Positions 28,846 to 31,800 of a stretch of DNA of 34,692 bases are shown in pieces. Made by a program: the position numbers and the translations under genes. Each line of letters begins with the position of its first letter. Within the stretch, counting starts at the first letter, position 1. The notes below the pieces were generated by a model. It was given only the letters and a program-made list of their open reading frames with translations, did not search any database and was not told the origin of the DNA. The stretch comes from Baffinella frigidus (Eukaryota; Cryptophyceae; Cryptomonadales; Baffinellaceae), in NCBI GenBank assembly GCA_026770585.1, contig MU646849.1:3988-38679 (forward strand). Direction: 5' to 3'.

Positions 28846-31800
28846 CCCGAAAATCGAAAACCGAAACCCGAAGCGCGTCGCGACCGAGAAGCTGGTTTCG
28901 CACGCGCACGATTCTCGCGCCCACCTCAGTCATGCAAAAAGCTTTCGCCAGCGAACCCCTTATTTGGACGCGACTCCGTACAAAATTTATAATGGAAAAC
29001 AATTTAGGATTTTAAAAGTCCTGAAATTGCTTTTAAAACTGTTTTAGAGCCTGTGACTCCCTCGCCAGCGGACCACCTAGGGGGTCCGCTGGCGGAAGCT
29101 TTTGGCATTATCAGAGAGCTCCAGGTCTCACCCCGAACCCCGGAACACGGAATCAGGAATCAGGAACCCGAAACCCGAAACCCGAAACTCGAAACCCGAA
29201 ACCCGAAACCTGGAATCAGGAACCTGAATCCCGAAACCCGAAAGCCGGAATCAGGAATCAGGAACCCGAATCCCGAAACCCGAAACCCGAAACCCGGAAC
29301 CTGGAACCAGGAACACGAATCCCGAAACCTGGAATCCGGAACCCGAAACCCGAAACCAGGAATCAGGAACCCGAATCCTGAAACCCGAAACCCGGAATCA
29401 GGAATCCGAATCCCGAAACCCGAAACCCGGAACCCGGAACCCGAACCCGGAATCAGAAATCAGGAACCCGAATCCCGAAACCCGAAACCCTAAAACCCTA
29501 TAACCCCTAAACCTCTCTCCACCTGGGGCTGGGCTCGCGGGTCCTAAACCCGGAACCCGGGATCAGTTGCCAAGAAAGGAAATGGGGCCGGACCTGGCCT
29601 AAACCCTAACCCCTGAGCCCGGAATCCGGATCCCGGAACCAGGAATCCGAAACCCGAAATCTGGAACCCGAAATCCGAAATCCGAAATCCGGGACCAGGT
29701 GCAACGGGAGGAGATGGGGCGGGATCTGGCGGACTCGAAGCATGTGGAGATTGATGAGGTTGCACGAAACATCGACGCGCTCGAGGTTCCCTAATCCGTG
29801 AACCTGAAACCCTGAACCCGAAGCCATAACTTAAAACCCGAACCCGTGAACTCTGAACCTGAACCCCGAAATCCGAAACCCGAAACATCGACGCCCTTGA
29901 GGTACCCTTTCTGACCCCTAAAACGGAAACACGAAATCCGAAACCTGGAACCCGAAACCCGAAACCCGAAACACGAAACACGAAACATCGACGTCTTTGA
30001 GGTTGCGAGCCCCCCGCCCTCCCCACACAGCGAAACTACGGAGGGGTTTCGCGAATAACACATTCGTGAAAGAGCCGTAGGACCCTACTGTAGATGATCC
30101 ATAGGGACATAGGGTTGCGCGAAACATCGACACCCTTTCTAAACCCTTATTGTAGATTTCGGGTCCGCGCGGATTTTCTCGAGGTCAGGTCGGGGTGTCG
30201 GGAAATGTAAATCTCGATAATTGGTGCGTCCATCTAAAGTTTTATGCTATCTTATGCATTGATATGATGACAAGATGCACCCCCCACCCATAATATGTCA
30301 CAAATACTAGAGCCCTTTTTTCGATTTTTTCGATTTTTCCTGACTTCCCGACCCCGACCCAAAATCCGCGCTGACCCGAAAAGTACAATAACTCCCTATT
30401 CCGCAACAGGAATAGGTGTTGCGGGTGTGTGATCCACGGTCGGCTCACACAATAATGGCCGGCTCACACAATAATGGTCGCCCAACAAACTAATAGCCGG
30501 TTCACACACTATTGGCCGGCTTGCACACTAATGGCCGGCTTACACACTAACAATTAAACCTACACTCAAAAACAGGAGGAGGTGATGCTGGTACGGAAGG
30601 CCCTCCACGAGCTCCCCCCAACAGGCTCCCAGCGCGAGAAAATTCGCCTCAACCAGGTTATCAGCCCCCCGAGAAAATCTGCCCCCACGCGACGATGGCC
30701 TGCGGATCAAATTGGCCTGTTTTCAAAGTCAACCCACCCACAAATCTGTCAACTTTGCGCGGATTCCGAACAAAAATACTTTTAGTAGTGCGGGAATAAT
30801 AGAAGGACGGATCGGATTTGGCACACAGGTTATCGTCGCGTGGCCCAGCCAGGTTCTGAGGCCCCCCGAAAGGCGGAATTGGAACCTGAACCATAAATCC
30901 TCGTGCACGAGCTCCCCCCCACAGGGTCGCAGCGCGAAAAAAATCGCCTCAGTCAGGTCATGAGGCGCACATTGCGATTTAAATACTTGAGCAGTTAAAT
31001 GCTAAAAGCTCGCTCCCATAGGACCTTTGCCAGTCCCAGTCAGAGAGTTGCACATGATAGAGCATTTGCACGAGCCCCCCCCCAACAGGCTTGCAGCGCG
31101 AGAAAATCCGTCTCAATCAGGTTATGTATGAGGCATCCCGTTGGGAAATTGGAGGGTAGTTCTGGGGGTAAGTGTGCTTCTGCTCTAGCCTTCCCCTGAA
31201 GAGTTCCCCTCAACTCTATCTCTCGCTTCTAGACCCTAAACCCTAAACCCTAAACCCTAAACCCTAAACCCTAAACCCTAAACCCTAAACCCTAAACCCT
31301 AAACCCCAAACCCTAAACCCTAAAACCTACACCCCGAACCCTAAACCCTGTACCCTCAACCCTCAACCCTATCAATACGCAACTCTTCCCCTCTCTAAAT
31401 GCTCAACCTTAACCGTTAACCTGAAACCTCAAAACCTAACAGGAATCGGCGACGGCGAACCGTTCTCTTCAGACTCTACGTCTGAAGAGGGTCGAGCTCT
31501 CTGATCCCTGAACCCCAAACGCTAAACCCCAAACCCTAAACCTTAAACTCTGAACCCTGAACCCTGCACCCTGCACCCTGCACCCAGGAGTCGGCGACGG
31601 CGAACCATTCTCTTTGGACCCTGCGGCTGAAGAGGGTCTCCAATTACCTGCAGAGAAACCTAAACCCTGAAACCTAAATCCCGAACCCTTAAAAACATGG
31701 TGGCCATGTTGGATTCGATGCGTAATACTCGCAGTTTTTCTTCTAAACCTCACACCCTTACAGGAATCGGCGACGGCGAACCGTTCGCTCCGGACCCTGC

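Larger units (their letters stand above)
28268..29125 (+). pseudogene. Copies of exon B19
   Basis: 28268-28310 and 28507-28565 precede the exon and share the acceptor. A third copy (28871-28927 plus 29114-29125) follows it, interrupted by a TIR element, and ends CTCCAG|gtctca. Confidence 0.5.

Noticed and set aside
28568-29047. Open frame containing VHHLIDMGA with a poly-SL stretch
   Set aside because: It runs through the B19 donor into a CT microsatellite; the exon ends at 28726.
29053-29493. Repetitive ETRNPKPG frame
   Set aside because: CCCGAAA array read as protein.
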